Origin: Nonomuraea sp. SBT364
Lineage (GTDB): Bacteria; Actinomycetota; Actinomycetes; Streptosporangiales; Streptosporangiaceae
NCBI RefSeq assembly: GCF_001083785.1
Contig: NZ_LAVL01000045.1
Location: 29,105 to 85,210, forward strand
Direction: 5' to 3'
DNA: 56,106 bases
In this document: positions 25,685 through 34,579 of the stretch, piece by piece
Position numbering within the stretch: position 1 is the stretch's first letter
Layout of the letters: each line of letters opens with the position of its first letter
The notes under the pieces: generated by a model
Databases searched by the model: none
Seen by the model: the letters and a program-made list of their open reading frames with translations, nothing else
Told to the model about the DNA's origin: nothing
Translations under genes and position numbers: made by a program

Positions 25685-27646
25685 ATGGTTGCTGAAGGTG
25701 CACTTCTCTGGGAACCCACCGAAGAGACCGCCGCCCGCGCCCGGCTGACGCGCTACCTGGAGTCGGCAGGGCGTGCCGGGGAGCCCTACGAGGACGTGTG
25801 GCGGTGGTCGGTCGAGCGGCCGGCCGAGTTCTGGACGTCGATCTGGGACTACTTCGAGGTGATCGGTGAGCGTGGTGACGGGCCCGTCATCTCCGGAACG
25901 ATGCCCGGCGCCGAATGGTTCACCGGCAGCACCCTCAACTACGCCGAGAACGCGCTGCGCCGCACCGAGGGCGTGGCCGTGGTGTTCGTCTCCGAGGACG
26001 GCGCCCGGCAGGAGATCGGCTACGCCGAGCTGCGTGACGAGGTGGCGCGGGTGCGCGCCGGGCTGGTGCGGCTCGGGGTGGGGCGCGGCGACCGGGTGGC
26101 CGGTTACCTGCCCAACATCCCGCAGGCGCTGATCGCGTTCCTGGCCACCGCCTCGCTGGGGGCGATCTGGTCGGCCGGGTCGCCGGACTTCGGGGTGCCC
26201 AGCGTCGTCGACCGGTTCAAGCAGATCGAGCCCAAGGTGCTCATCGCGGTCGACGGCTACCACTACAACGGCAAGAGCTACGACCGCTCGGCCGCCGTCA
26301 ACGAGATCGCCGCCGCGCTGCCCGGCCTGCGCGCCACCGTGTGGATCCCGTACCTGAGCGCCGCCGAGGAGGGGCGCGCGCCGCAGCGGGCCGAGCCGGC
26401 GCCCGGCCACGACCGGGAGCTGCCGCGCGGCGAGGTGATCGGCTGGGAGGGGCTGCGCGCGGAGAGCGCGCCGCTGGAGTTCGAGCGGGTGCCGTTCGGG
26501 CATCCGCTGTGGATCCTCTACTCCAGCGGCACCACCGGGCTGCCCAAGCCGATCGTGCACGGGCACGGCGGCGTCGTGCTGGAGCACCTGAAGTCGCTCT
26601 CCTTCCACCAGGACCTCGGTGAGGGGGATGTGTTCTTCTGGTACACCACCACGGGCTGGATGATGTGGAACTACCTCATCGGCGCCCTGCTGGTGGGTGC
26701 CACGCCGGTGCTCTACGACGGCGCGGCCACGCATCCCTCGCCCGCCGCGCTGTGGCGCATCGCCGCCTCGGAAGGGGTGACCTACTTCGGCGTGGGCGCG
26801 CCGTACATCATGGCGTCGCTGAAGGCCGGGCTCACGCCCGACGGGCTGGAGCGGTTGCGCGGCATCGGCTCGACCGGGTCGCCGCTGCCGCCCGAGGGGT
26901 TCGCCTGGGTGGCGGAGAAGCTGCCGGGGGTGCCGCTCGGGTCGTTCTCCGGCGGCACCGACGTGTGCACCGGGTTCGTCGGCGCCACCGTGCTGCACCC
27001 GATCAGGGCGGGTGTCATCCCGTGCCGGTCGCTGGGGGCCCGGGTGGAGTCGTTCGATCCCACCGGCAAGCCGGTCTTCGGCGAGGTGGGGGAGCTGGTG
27101 CTGACCGCGCCGATGCCGTCGATGCCGGTGATGTTCTGGAACGACCCGTCCGGCGAGCGCTACCGCGACAGCTACTTCGACGTCTACCCCGGCGTGTGGC
27201 GGCACGGCGACTGGATCAAGCTCGAACGCGACGGGAGCTGCGTCATCTACGGCCGCTCCGACTCCACGCTCAACCGGGGCGGCGTCCGGATGGGCACCAG
27301 CGAGTTCTACCGGGTCGTCGAGCGGTTCGGCCAGATCGCCGACAGCCTCGTCATCGACACCGGCCGGCTCGGGCGCGAAGGACGGCTGCTCCTGTACGTG
27401 ACCCTCGCCGAGGGGGCCGAGCTGACTCCCGCCCTGGAGCAGGAGCTTCGCGGGACCCTGCGCCGGGAGCTGTCGCCCCGGCACGTCCCCGACGAGATCC
27501 ACGCGGTGCCCGGCATCCCCCGAACCCTGTCGGGCAAGAAGCTGGAGGTCCCGGTGCGCAAGATCCTGCTCGGCACCCCGGTCGAGGAGGCCGCCAACCC
27601 GGACGCGATGGCCAATCCCGACGTGCTGCGCTATTTCAGACCCTGA
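25685..27646 (+). CDS. Acetoacetyl-CoA synthetase
   Basis: This is a 653-residue adenylate-forming enzyme of the acetoacetate-CoA ligase type, which activates acetoacetate with ATP and CoA. Evidence: N-terminal LWEPTEETAARARLTRYL and a WSVERPAEFWTSIWDYFEV segment typical of AACS, the P-loop YSSGTTGLPKPIVHGHGG, WYTTTGWMMWNYLIGALLVG, and the C-terminal catalytic Lys region GIPRTLSGKKLEVPVRKIL. ATG 25685 is preferred (GGATGGGG upstream), although ATG 25676 is possible. It likely supports ketone-body or leucine catabolism. Its last 11 bases overlap the end of the convergent flavin reductase gene. Confidence 0.93.
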   Translation: MVAEGALLWEPTEETAARARLTRYLESAGRAGEPYEDVWRWSVERPAEFWTSIWDYFEVIGERGDGPVISGTMPGAEWFTGSTLNYAENALRRTEGVAVVFVSEDGARQEIGYAELRDEVARVRAGLVRLGVGRGDRVAGYLPNIPQALIAFLATASLGAIWSAGSPDFGVPSVVDRFKQIEPKVLIAVDGYHYNGKSYDRSAAVNEIAAALPGLRATVWIPYLSAAEEGRAPQRAEPAPGHDRELPRGEVIGWEGLRAESAPLEFERVPFGHPLWILYSSGTTGLPKPIVHGHGGVVLEHLKSLSFHQDLGEGDVFFWYTTTGWMMWNYLIGALLVGATPVLYDGAATHPSPAALWRIAASEGVTYFGVGAPYIMASLKAGLTPDGLERLRGIGSTGSPLPPEGFAWVAEKLPGVPLGSFSGGTDVCTGFVGATVLHPIRAGVIPCRSLGARVESFDPTGKPVFGEVGELVLTAPMPSMPVMFWNDPSGERYRDSYFDVYPGVWRHGDWIKLERDGSCVIYGRSDSTLNRGGVRMGTSEFYRVVERFGQIADSLVIDTGRLGREGRLLLYVTLAEGAELTPALEQELRGTLRRELSPRHVPDEIHAVPGIPRTLSGKKLEVPVRKILLGTPVEEAANPDAMANPDVLRYFRP

Positions 27647-28193
27647 GCGGGCGCAGCGCCCGGCTCCAGGAGACGAGCTGGTCGAGCATGGCGGTGACCC
27701 TGTCCTCCTGGTGGGCCGCCGGCCTGAAGTCGGCGAAGTTCTCGAAGTCGTTGTGCAGCGAGAGCGCCACCCCGGCCTGGACCGTGGCGACCCGGAGCTG
27801 GCCGAGCACCTGCCGCAGGTGCTCGGCGGCCCGCACACCGCCGTCGACGCCGTAGCTGACGAACGCGGCCGCCTTGTCGGCCCACTCGGCGTAGAGGAAG
27901 TCGATGGCGTTCTTCAGCACGCCGCTGGTCGAACGGTTGTATTCAGGCGTCACGAAGACGAAGCCGTCGAACCGGGCGATCCGCTCCGACCACTCCCGGG
28001 TGTGCGGGTGGTCGTAGCTGCCCGACGCGGCGGCCAGCGGCTCGTCCAGGTGCGGCAGCGCGTGCTCCTGCAGGTCGATGAGCTCGAAACGGGCGTCGTC
28101 ACGCTTGGCGCCCAGGTCGTGCACCCAGCGGGCGACGTTCTCGCCGTTGCGTCCGGGACGGGTGCTGCCGATCACGATGCCAATGTCGATCAT
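27636..28193 (-). CDS. NADPH-dependent FMN reductase-family protein
   Basis: This 185-residue flavodoxin-like reductase has an N-terminal FMN phosphate loop IGSTRPGRNGENVARW. The TPEYNRSTSGVLKNAIDFL motif is characteristic of NADPH:FMN/quinone/azo reductases (YieF/ArsH group). The ATG overlaps the TGA of the upstream dehydrogenase gene as TGATG, so the two form a coupled pair. They are probably controlled by the divergent AraC regulator. Suggested role is quinone or electrophile detoxification, by family only. Confidence 0.9.
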   Translation of the reverse strand: MIDIGIVIGSTRPGRNGENVARWVHDLGAKRDDARFELIDLQEHALPHLDEPLAAASGSYDHPHTREWSERIARFDGFVFVTPEYNRSTSGVLKNAIDFLYAEWADKAAAFVSYGVDGGVRAAEHLRQVLGQLRVATVQAGVALSLHNDFENFADFRPAAHQEDRVTAMLDQLVSWSRALRPLRV

Positions 28194-29092
28194 CAGTTCT
28201 CCAAGGTGATGAGGATCTTGCCACGGGTCTGACCGGCCTCGGCCCTGCGGTGCAGGTCCGTGAGTCCGGTCAGGGGATGGGTCTCGGCGATCTCGACGAC
28301 GAGCTCGCCCTTGTCGATCAGCCCGGCGATCTCGGTGAGCTGACCCGGGTCGGCGCGGCCGACGAAGTGCCGCGCGTTCGGCGCGTCGATCGGGGTCGCG
28401 ATCGTGATGACCGTCCGGCCCAGGGGCGCCAGCGCCGCGGCCGCCCCGGGCGGCACGGCGGCCAGGTTGAGCACCACGTCCATGCCGCCGGGCAGCGGCG
28501 TGGTCGTGTAGTCGACCACCTCGTCGGCGCCCAGCCGCCGGACCGCCTCGGCGCTGCGCGGGCTCGCCGTGGCGACCACGGTCGCGCCCGCGCGCTTGGC
28601 GAGCTGCACGGCGAACAGGCCGACGCCGCCGCCCGCGCCGTTGACCAGCACCCGCCGGCCGCGTTCGATCCGGGCCTGCTCGAAGACCGCCTGCCAGGCC
28701 GTCAGCCCGGCCACCGGGATCGCCGCGGCGTGCGCCAGGGGGATCGACCGCGGCGCCCCGGTCAGCAGGTTCGCGGGAGCGAGCACGTACTCGGCGGCCG
28801 CGCCCGGGATCAGCCCGATGACGGCGTCGCCCACCTCCAGGGCGGTGACGCCGGCGCCGAGCGCGGCGACCGTGCCCGCCACGTCCCAGCCCAGCGTGTG
28901 CGGCAGCGAGATGTCCAGCTTGTCGTGCAGGTAGCCGGCCCGCAGGCCCACCTCCGACGGGTTGAACGAGGTCGCGGCTGCCCGGACGAGCACCTCGCCG
29001 GGGCCGGGCGACGGCACCGGGATCTCGTCGTAGCGGATGACGTCCGCGCCGCCGTAGGCGTGCACGCGGGCGGCCCGCATGGTTCGGCTCAC
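28193..29092 (-). CDS. MDR-family NADPH:quinone oxidoreductase-like dehydrogenase
   Basis: This 299-residue medium-chain dehydrogenase lacks zinc ligands. It begins VSRTMRAARVHAYGGADVIRY, with the Rossmann motif VLVNGAGGGVGLFAVQLAKRAG near residue 150. This places it with quinone oxidoreductases. GTG 29090-29092 has AAAGGAG seven bases upstream; the longer frame runs through the promoter and is rejected. It is coupled to the flavin reductase downstream and divergent from an AraC regulator across 106 bp containing a palindrome. Confidence 0.88.
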   Translation of the reverse strand: MSRTMRAARVHAYGGADVIRYDEIPVPSPGPGEVLVRAAATSFNPSEVGLRAGYLHDKLDISLPHTLGWDVAGTVAALGAGVTALEVGDAVIGLIPGAAAEYVLAPANLLTGAPRSIPLAHAAAIPVAGLTAWQAVFEQARIERGRRVLVNGAGGGVGLFAVQLAKRAGATVVATASPRSAEAVRRLGADEVVDYTTTPLPGGMDVVLNLAAVPPGAAAALAPLGRTVITIATPIDAPNARHFVGRADPGQLTEIAGLIDKGELVVEIAETHPLTGLTDLHRRAEAGQTRGKILITLEN

Positions 29093-29141
29093 GTGGAGCT
29101 CCTTTCGGTTGATGCAACCGTAGGAGACCGCCGTGCGACAT

Positions 29142-29156
29142 CCAATGCGCCATTGG
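29142..29156. promoter_or_regulatory. Candidate operator between AraC and dehydrogenase genes
   Basis: CCAATG-CGC-CATTGG is a perfect 6-bp inverted repeat around a 3-bp centre, in the 106-bp divergent promoter region. TAGACT at 29187-29192 lies six bases before the araC-type ATG (29199), suggesting a leaderless regulator transcript. Regulator binding is inferred. Confidence 0.4.
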
Positions 29157-29198
29157 CTGCCTTTTATACGCGATCGTCTCCAGGGGTAGACTCGCCCC

Positions 29199-30140
29199 AT
29201 GGACGTGCTCAGTGATGTGATCGCCGGCATGCGGGTCGGGCTGCCCAACTCGACGCGGATCGCCTGGCACGCGCCGTGGGGGCAGCGCTTCGCCTCCGGG
29301 CCTGGCTCCGCCGGGTTCCACGTGATCCTTCAGGGCACGTGCTGGCTGATCCCCGACGAGGGCGAGCCGCTCGCGCTGAGCGTCGGCGACGTGGTCTTCT
29401 TCCCGCGCGGCGACGGCTACGCCCTGGCCGACTCGCCCGACACGCCCATCACCTCCATCGCCTGCGACCCCGGTGACGAGGGCCAGCTCTACGCCTCCGC
29501 CTCGATCGGCGGGCCCGGGGCGGTCACGGTGACGCTCTGCGGCGGCTACCGGCTCGACGGGGCCCGCTCCCACCCGATCCTGCGCAACCTGCCCGGCCTG
29601 ATCTACCTGCCCGCCCGGCTGGGCCACCGCCCCGAGCTCCGCGCCGCCGTCGACCTGCTGGCCAGCGAGGTGGCCAACCCCCGGCTGGGCGCCGACACGG
29701 TCGTGGCGTCCCTGCTCGACATGCTGCTCCTCTACATCCTGCGCGCGCACATCGAGGCCGACCCGCATCGCTGCGAGACCCACGGCTGGTCGGCCGCGCT
29801 CGCCGACCCCGGCGTCGGCGCCGCCCTCGACGCCGTCCACCGCGACCCCGCCCACCCCTGGACCGTCCAGTCGCTGGCCGCCCGGGCCGGGCTGTCGCGG
29901 GCCGCCTTCTCGCGCCGCTTCTCCACGCTGGTCGGGCAGCCGCCGCTGGCCTACCTCACCTGGTGGCGGCTCTCCACCGCCGCCCGGCTGCTGCGCTCGT
30001 CCGACGCCTCGCTGAACGAGGTGGCCACCCGCGTCGGGTACGGCTCCGAATTCGCCTTCGCCAACGCGTTCAAGCGGGAGCACGGAGTGGCGCCGGGTAA
30101 ATACCGCCGGGAGAGTTGCCCACTCCCGAATTCCCGATAA
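29199..30140 (+). CDS. AraC-family regulator with cupin-type sensor domain
   Basis: This 313-residue regulator has an N-terminal cupin_6-like ligand domain (WHAPWGQRFASGPGSAGFHVILQG to FPRGDGYALAD) and a C-terminal double HTH (about 215-305: TVQSLAARAGLSRAAFSRRF and ASLNEVATRVGYGSEFAFANAFKREHG). Members of this type often control neighbouring dehydrogenase or reductase genes in response to small electrophiles. The divergent MDR/FMN reductase pair is the obvious target. ATG 29199 has no SD and follows a -10-like TAGACT, so it is probably leaderless. Confidence 0.9.
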   Translation: MDVLSDVIAGMRVGLPNSTRIAWHAPWGQRFASGPGSAGFHVILQGTCWLIPDEGEPLALSVGDVVFFPRGDGYALADSPDTPITSIACDPGDEGQLYASASIGGPGAVTVTLCGGYRLDGARSHPILRNLPGLIYLPARLGHRPELRAAVDLLASEVANPRLGADTVVASLLDMLLLYILRAHIEADPHRCETHGWSAALADPGVGAALDAVHRDPAHPWTVQSLAARAGLSRAAFSRRFSTLVGQPPLAYLTWWRLSTAARLLRSSDASLNEVATRVGYGSEFAFANAFKREHGVAPGKYRRESCPLPNSR

Positions 30141-30177
30141 TGGGTGTTATTCGGTTGTATGACGGAAATGGGGAAGC

Positions 30178-30807
30178 ATGCGTAATTGGCCATTCTTCGA
30201 GCTGTCGGTGACCACGCCCCGGATCGAGCTGCGCTTCCCCTCGGTCGCGGACCTGGACGAGCTGGCCGAGCGGGCCGCCGAGGGCGTGCACGAGGCGGGC
30301 GTGATGCCGTTCGTGTTCCCCTGGAGCGAGGCCGCGCCGGCCGACCGGGCCCGCAGCACCATCCAGTATCACTTCCGCCAGTGGGGCGAGCTCACCCCCG
30401 ACAAGTGGTCACTCAACTTCGTGGCGGTCCACGAAGGCCAGGTCGTCGGCACGCAGGGCATCATGAGCACCGACTTCTCCGTCCTGCGCGAGGTGAAGTC
30501 CGGGTCCTGGCTCGGCCGCCGCTTCCAGGGCCTGGGCATCGGCACCGAGATGCGCGCCGCGATCCTGCACCTGGCCTTCGAAGGGCTCGGCGCCGCCCAC
30601 GCCACCACCGAGGCGTTCGCCGACAACCCCTCCTCCCTGGCCGTCACCAGGAAGCTCGGCTACCACGACGACGGCATCACCCTGTACAAGCGGCAGGGCA
30701 AGCCGGTCGTCAGCCGCAACTTCCGGCTGCCCAGGGCCGACTGGACCCCGGCACCCGGCATCGAGATCCACCACCTGGAGCCCTGCCTGCCGCTGCTCGG
30801 CCTCTAA
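30178..30807 (+). CDS. GNAT-family N-acetyltransferase (RimJ/RimL-like)
   Basis: This 209-residue acetyltransferase has an N-terminal TPRIELRFPSVADLDELAE typical of the RimJ/RimL group, and the acetyl-CoA loop in RRFQGLGIGTEMRAAILHLAF followed by EAFADNPSSLAVTRKLGY. ATG 30178 follows GGGGAAGC. It may acetylate protein N-termini or small amines; the substrate is not evident. Its final bases overlap the stop of the convergent NuoF-like gene by 4 bp. Confidence 0.88.
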   Translation: MRNWPFFELSVTTPRIELRFPSVADLDELAERAAEGVHEAGVMPFVFPWSEAAPADRARSTIQYHFRQWGELTPDKWSLNFVAVHEGQVVGTQGIMSTDFSVLREVKSGSWLGRRFQGLGIGTEMRAAILHLAFEGLGAAHATTEAFADNPSSLAVTRKLGYHDDGITLYKRQGKPVVSRNFRLPRADWTPAPGIEIHHLEPCLPLLGL

Positions 30808-32285
30808 CCGGTGCGGGCCAGGCGCAGGGCCAGGGCCGGGCACATGCCGACCGCGCGGCTGGCTTCCTTCACCATCCAGCCGGGCACCGTCTTGAACGAC
30901 GGGAAGCCGTAGTCGTCCAGCTCCACGAACTCCGGCAGCAGGTGCGCGCACAGGCCGTGGCCCTGGCAGCGGGTCCAGTCCACGTCCAGGCGATACTCGG
31001 GCTCCTCCTCCGGCTCCGGCAGCGGCAGCACGCCGCGCACCGGCCGGCCGCACGAGCCGTGCTCCAGGTGCAGGGCGATGTCGCTCTCGAACGCGTCCAG
31101 CGACGACAGCACGAACCTGGCCGTGCCGTCCGGATGGAAGCACGCGCCCCGCCTCTCGACCGACCGTACGGAACGCCGTACCGCGTCGATCGAGCCCGTG
31201 CCCTCCACCAGGCCGCCGAGCGCCCGGGCCACGTCCGGCAGGCCGAGCCGGCACGGGCCGCACTGGCCCGACGACTGAGCGGCCAGGTAGGAGGCGACCC
31301 GGGCGGCCTCGCCGAGCGGGCAGGTCGACTCGCCGAGCGGCACCACGATGCCGGCGCCGAGGCTGCCGCCCGCCAGCTTCATGCCCTCGCGCGAGACGAC
31401 GGCGGAGATGGCCGTCTCGGCGTCCAGCCAGGCGCCGTGGTAGCCGCCGATCAGCACCCCGTCGCCGATCTCCGCCTCGCACAGGTCGAGCACGTCGATC
31501 AGCGGGGTGCCCGTCGGCGCCTCCACGACGGCGGCCGTCGCCGCTCCGCCGCTCACGCTGAGCAGCACCGTGCCGGGCTCCCTGCTGGTCCCGGTCTTGG
31601 CGTACTGCTCGGGGCCGAGCTCGGCGAGGACGGCGAGCTGGGCGAACGTCTCGGTGTTGGACAGCAGCGTGGGCAGCCCGTCGACGCCGCTCTCGCTGGC
31701 CCGCCGCTTCCTGCCGGGCGGCACCGGGTCCATGCCGTTGACGGCCCGCACCAGCGCGCCGCCCTCGCCGGAGATGAACCGCTCCTGCAGCCCGACGACC
31801 CTGATGCCGATGCGGCTCTCGGCCGCGCCCGCCACGTTGGCGGCCCGCCGCTCCGCGACGGCGGCGGTGATGGACGCCTCCGCCACCTCGCCCTCGACGG
31901 TGGCGACGACCACCTCGCGGGCGTTCAGCGCCTCGGCCGCGAGCACCGCCCCGTCGAGCACCAGATGCGGGTTGCGGACCAGCAGCATGGCGTCCTTGGA
32001 GCTGGCGGGCTCGCCCTCGGCGCCGTTGACCAGCACCACGCTCTCCCGCCCGTGGGCGGCGTCGGCGACCGCCCGCAGCTTGCGCGCGAACGGGAACGCC
32101 GCGCCGCCCCGCCCGCGCATGTCCACCTCCTCCACCTGGGCGATGATGTCGTCGAGGGGGCGCGGCACCTGGTCACCGTGAAGCGTGCGGTGCGCCGGCA
32201 GATCGAGCCGCCGGGTGTGGTCGAGCCCGGCGGTGAGCCGGGCCGGTCCCATGCGCAGCACGCGCGGCACCGAATGCGGGATCAC
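30804..32285 (-). CDS. NuoF-like flavoprotein fused to a ferredoxin domain
   Basis: This 493-residue protein resembles the FMN/NADH subunit NuoF: GRGGAAFPFARKL and NGAEGEPASSKD line the nucleotide sites, followed by an SLBB-like domain. The Fe-S motif reads QSSGQCGPCRLG where NuoF has SCGxCxPC, so the first Cys is Ser; a later Cys lies in GACFHPDG. The C-terminus (about 430-493) is a small ferredoxin with CQGHGLC and MCPALAL, the CxxHxxC type seen in P450-linked ferredoxins. It is in an operon with a haem-type membrane protein. Probably an NAD(P)H-dependent electron feeder; the acceptor is unknown. Confidence 0.82.
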   Translation of the reverse strand: MIPHSVPRVLRMGPARLTAGLDHTRRLDLPAHRTLHGDQVPRPLDDIIAQVEEVDMRGRGGAAFPFARKLRAVADAAHGRESVVLVNGAEGEPASSKDAMLLVRNPHLVLDGAVLAAEALNAREVVVATVEGEVAEASITAAVAERRAANVAGAAESRIGIRVVGLQERFISGEGGALVRAVNGMDPVPPGRKRRASESGVDGLPTLLSNTETFAQLAVLAELGPEQYAKTGTSREPGTVLLSVSGGAATAAVVEAPTGTPLIDVLDLCEAEIGDGVLIGGYHGAWLDAETAISAVVSREGMKLAGGSLGAGIVVPLGESTCPLGEAARVASYLAAQSSGQCGPCRLGLPDVARALGGLVEGTGSIDAVRRSVRSVERRGACFHPDGTARFVLSSLDAFESDIALHLEHGSCGRPVRGVLPLPEPEEEPEYRLDVDWTRCQGHGLCAHLLPEFVELDDYGFPSFKTVPGWMVKEASRAVGMCPALALRLARTG

Positions 32286-32313
32286 GGACTCTCCTGGTAT
32301 GTCGTGGGCGGGG

Positions 32314-33093
32314 TCATCCCGCCTCCCGATACTTCCGCCGGGCCTCGGCGAGGCTCACCGGCGCGTCGATCCGCTCGGCCGGCTCGGCCGGGGCGTCGCT
32401 GACCGCGGGCGCGTCCACCTGCTCGGCCATCAGCGGCGGCCGCAGCATGGTGGCGAGCAGGCGCACGAGCAGGGCCGAGGCGACGGCAGCCAGGCTGGCC
32501 ATGTACGACCAGGCCACCCAGCTCGCCGCCCACCTGCCCGCCGTCAGCCCGTGCAGGATGGCGACCGGCCAGGCCACGTACGAGGTGGCGTGCATCAGCC
32601 GCCACATCCAGGGCCTGCCGGTCACCGCGAACCGTCCCCGGGCGATGCCCGTCACCACGACGACGATCATCATGTCGAAGGCCAGCGTGCCCAGCCCCAC
32701 CCAGATCCCCGTCATGGGGATCAGCAGGGCGGCGGGCGGCACATGCCCCAGCGAGATCATCAACGCCACGTGCGTGAGCAGGAACGCCGTCCCCGCGAAC
32801 GCGGCGGCCCGGTGCGCGAGCTGCGCGCGGACCCGGTTCGCCGGGGACAGGAAGACGCGTTCGGTGGTGAGCAGCCCCAGCGCGACGGTCGCGGTCAGGG
32901 ACACCAGGGCGAACACGCCGGCGAAGTACTCGAGGAAGGCCACCCCGCGGCCGAGCAGCTCGATGCCCCGGTCCGTCCTGGTCAGGGCGAACCCCGACAA
33001 CAGGATGGCGGCGATCGAGACGCTCACCCCGAGCCGGACGTTCCTGGTGTCCAGGGTGCCCGGGGCGTGCCGCGGTTGTCTTCTGTGGAGCAT
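32314..33093 (-). CDS. Ferric reductase-like (YedZ/FRD-type) membrane protein
   Basis: This 259-residue integral membrane protein has about six helices and paired histidines in LAHRAAAFAGTAFLLTHVALM and WRLMHATSYVAWPVAILHGL, the pattern of haem-b-binding ferric reductase-like domains. ATG 33091-33093 has GGAGGGA upstream. It sits 28 bp before the NuoF-ferredoxin gene in the same operon. This suggests that the flavoprotein/ferredoxin delivers electrons across the membrane through this subunit. The C-terminal tail is cytoplasmic and acidic. The final acceptor is unknown. Confidence 0.78.
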   Translation of the reverse strand: MLHRRQPRHAPGTLDTRNVRLGVSVSIAAILLSGFALTRTDRGIELLGRGVAFLEYFAGVFALVSLTATVALGLLTTERVFLSPANRVRAQLAHRAAAFAGTAFLLTHVALMISLGHVPPAALLIPMTGIWVGLGTLAFDMMIVVVVTGIARGRFAVTGRPWMWRLMHATSYVAWPVAILHGLTAGRWAASWVAWSYMASLAAVASALLVRLLATMLRPPLMAEQVDAPAVSDAPAEPAERIDAPVSLAEARRKYREAG

Positions 33094-33142
33094 CGGTTCC
33101 CTCCAAGGTCGGGTGAGGGTGCGACTCGGGAGGGCGGCCGGG

Positions 33143-34579
33143 TCAGCAGCGCCGGCCGCGGTTGATGCAGCTGACGACGAACGACATGAGGCGGTCCGGC
33201 ATCACGTTCACGAAGTCCGCGTGGTCCGTGACCGGGTTGTGGAGCTGTTCGGGGAAGGCGTCCACGGCGAACGAGCGTCCCTGCGGCACCGAGTACGTCA
33301 GCGTCATCCGCAGCTGCGGGACGGCCCTGGTGCCCTGCGGGCAGGCGCCGCCCTGGTCCGGGAAGACGATGTGGGTGCGGTGGTTGGCGCTGTCGGCGTT
33401 CTGGCCGTCCCAGCAGCTCGGGAAGTCCAGGATGCGGGCCACCTGGCTGCCGCGCGGGCACAGCGGGTACTTGTCCGGGCTGACCCGGTTGGTGAAGCCG
33501 GTGCAGCTCCAGCCGGCGCGGGCGTTGGCCCCGCCGTTCGTGGCGGCCTTGGCGTCGCCCATGATGATCCGCAGGAAGCGGGGCATGGCCGTCACCCGGG
33601 CTGCCGCGTTCCCGCGGAACTGGAGGGTCACCGAGCGAGGCCGCAGGACCTGACCGACGTTGCCGTCCGGGTCCTCGACGTTGGCGTCGACCTGGCGGTT
33701 ACGGAGCACCGGCCAGTAGTAGGTGGACTTGTCGTCGAAGCGGCAGGTGGTGTCGGCCGCGGCCAGGCTCTCGTCGGTCGAGAAGGCGTCTGTCGACAGG
33801 TTGCCCACGTAGTCGTGCAGGTGGTGTGCCCCATTGCGGACTCCGGGAGCGACGATGAAGTTGTCCGGGTTGTTGTGGCCTTCGCGGTTCGTCCCGCAGC
33901 GGGAGACGAACGAGCCGCGGGAGCCGCCCCTGCCGGTCCGCGCGTCGAGGCGGCGCGGCGGGATCTGCCGGATGTCGACGAAGTCGGCCGCGAAGGGGCC
34001 GAGGTCGGCGCACTCGTTCTCCTCATCGGTGCCGGTGGGGGAGGGTGAGGGGGAGGCCGTGGGGTCCTCGGTGGGCTCGCCGGTCGGCTCCTGCGTGGGC
34101 TCGTCGGTCGGCTGATCCGTGGGCTGCTGGGTGGGGGTGCGGGTGGGGCGGCCGCGGCGGCCGAAGGTCTCGGCGGTGGGCTCCTCGGCGGGGTCCAGCA
34201 TCATCGCGCCGCCGGCTCCCTGAACGGGCTGGTCGCCGTCGTCCTGCCGGCCGTTCTGATCGTTCTGGTCGCCGGTGCCCGGCTGGTCCTGCTGCTGGCC
34301 GGGGTCCTGGTCCTGCGGGGCCTGACCGTCAGGCGCCTGCTCCTCGGGGGCCTGACCGTCAGGCGCCTGCTCCTGTGGGGCCTGGTCGTCGGGGGCCTGA
34401 CCCTCGGGTGCCTGGTCCTGCGGGGCCTGGTCCTGCTGCTGGCCGGGGGGTTGCTGCTCTCCGACCTCGCAGTGGTCCGCGATGGCTGGTGACGCGCCGC
34501 CGATGACGGCCGCGGACACCAGCCCACCGGCCACCATGGCCAAGGCGGACATGGCCGCGGCCATGCGTCTGGATCTCAT
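33143..34579 (-). CDS. Secreted DUF1996-domain protein with repeat-rich linker
   Basis: This 478-residue exported protein has a signal peptide, MRSRRMAAAMSALAMVAGGL, with an AIA-D-type cleavage region. Then come a Gln/Pro/Asp linker of QAP[DEQ] repeats, a Thr/Pro linker (QPTDQPTDEPTQEPTGEPT), and a C-terminal DUF1996 domain (about 210-478) with FVSRCGTNREGHNNPDNFI, GAHHLHDYVGN, DFPSCWDGQ and paired Cys. The domain is found in secreted bacterial and fungal proteins of unclear function. ATG 34577-34579 follows GAGGAGACAACC and overlaps the DUF4142 stop. The HLHDY region could bind metal; this is speculative. Confidence 0.85.
   Translation of the reverse strand: MRSRRMAAAMSALAMVAGGLVSAAVIGGASPAIADHCEVGEQQPPGQQQDQAPQDQAPEGQAPDDQAPQEQAPDGQAPEEQAPDGQAPQDQDPGQQQDQPGTGDQNDQNGRQDDGDQPVQGAGGAMMLDPAEEPTAETFGRRGRPTRTPTQQPTDQPTDEPTQEPTGEPTEDPTASPSPSPTGTDEENECADLGPFAADFVDIRQIPPRRLDARTGRGGSRGSFVSRCGTNREGHNNPDNFIVAPGVRNGAHHLHDYVGNLSTDAFSTDESLAAADTTCRFDDKSTYYWPVLRNRQVDANVEDPDGNVGQVLRPRSVTLQFRGNAAARVTAMPRFLRIIMGDAKAATNGGANARAGWSCTGFTNRVSPDKYPLCPRGSQVARILDFPSCWDGQNADSANHRTHIVFPDQGGACPQGTRAVPQLRMTLTYSVPQGRSFAVDAFPEQLHNPVTDHADFVNVMPDRLMSFVVSCINRGRRC
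34321..34380. repeat. 30-bp tandem repeat in the DUF1996 linker
   Basis: Two adjacent 30-bp units (34321-34350, 34351-34380), sharing CCTGACCGTCAGGCGCCTGC and differing at two bases, encode decapeptide repeats of the QAPDGQAPEE type. Looser copies continue to about 34440. Length polymorphism by slippage is likely. Confidence 0.8.

Noticed and set aside
34321..34440. CRISPR-like repeats
   Set aside because: Contiguous 30-bp units inside a coding linker, no spacers; no CRISPR array or cas gene was seen anywhere in the window.
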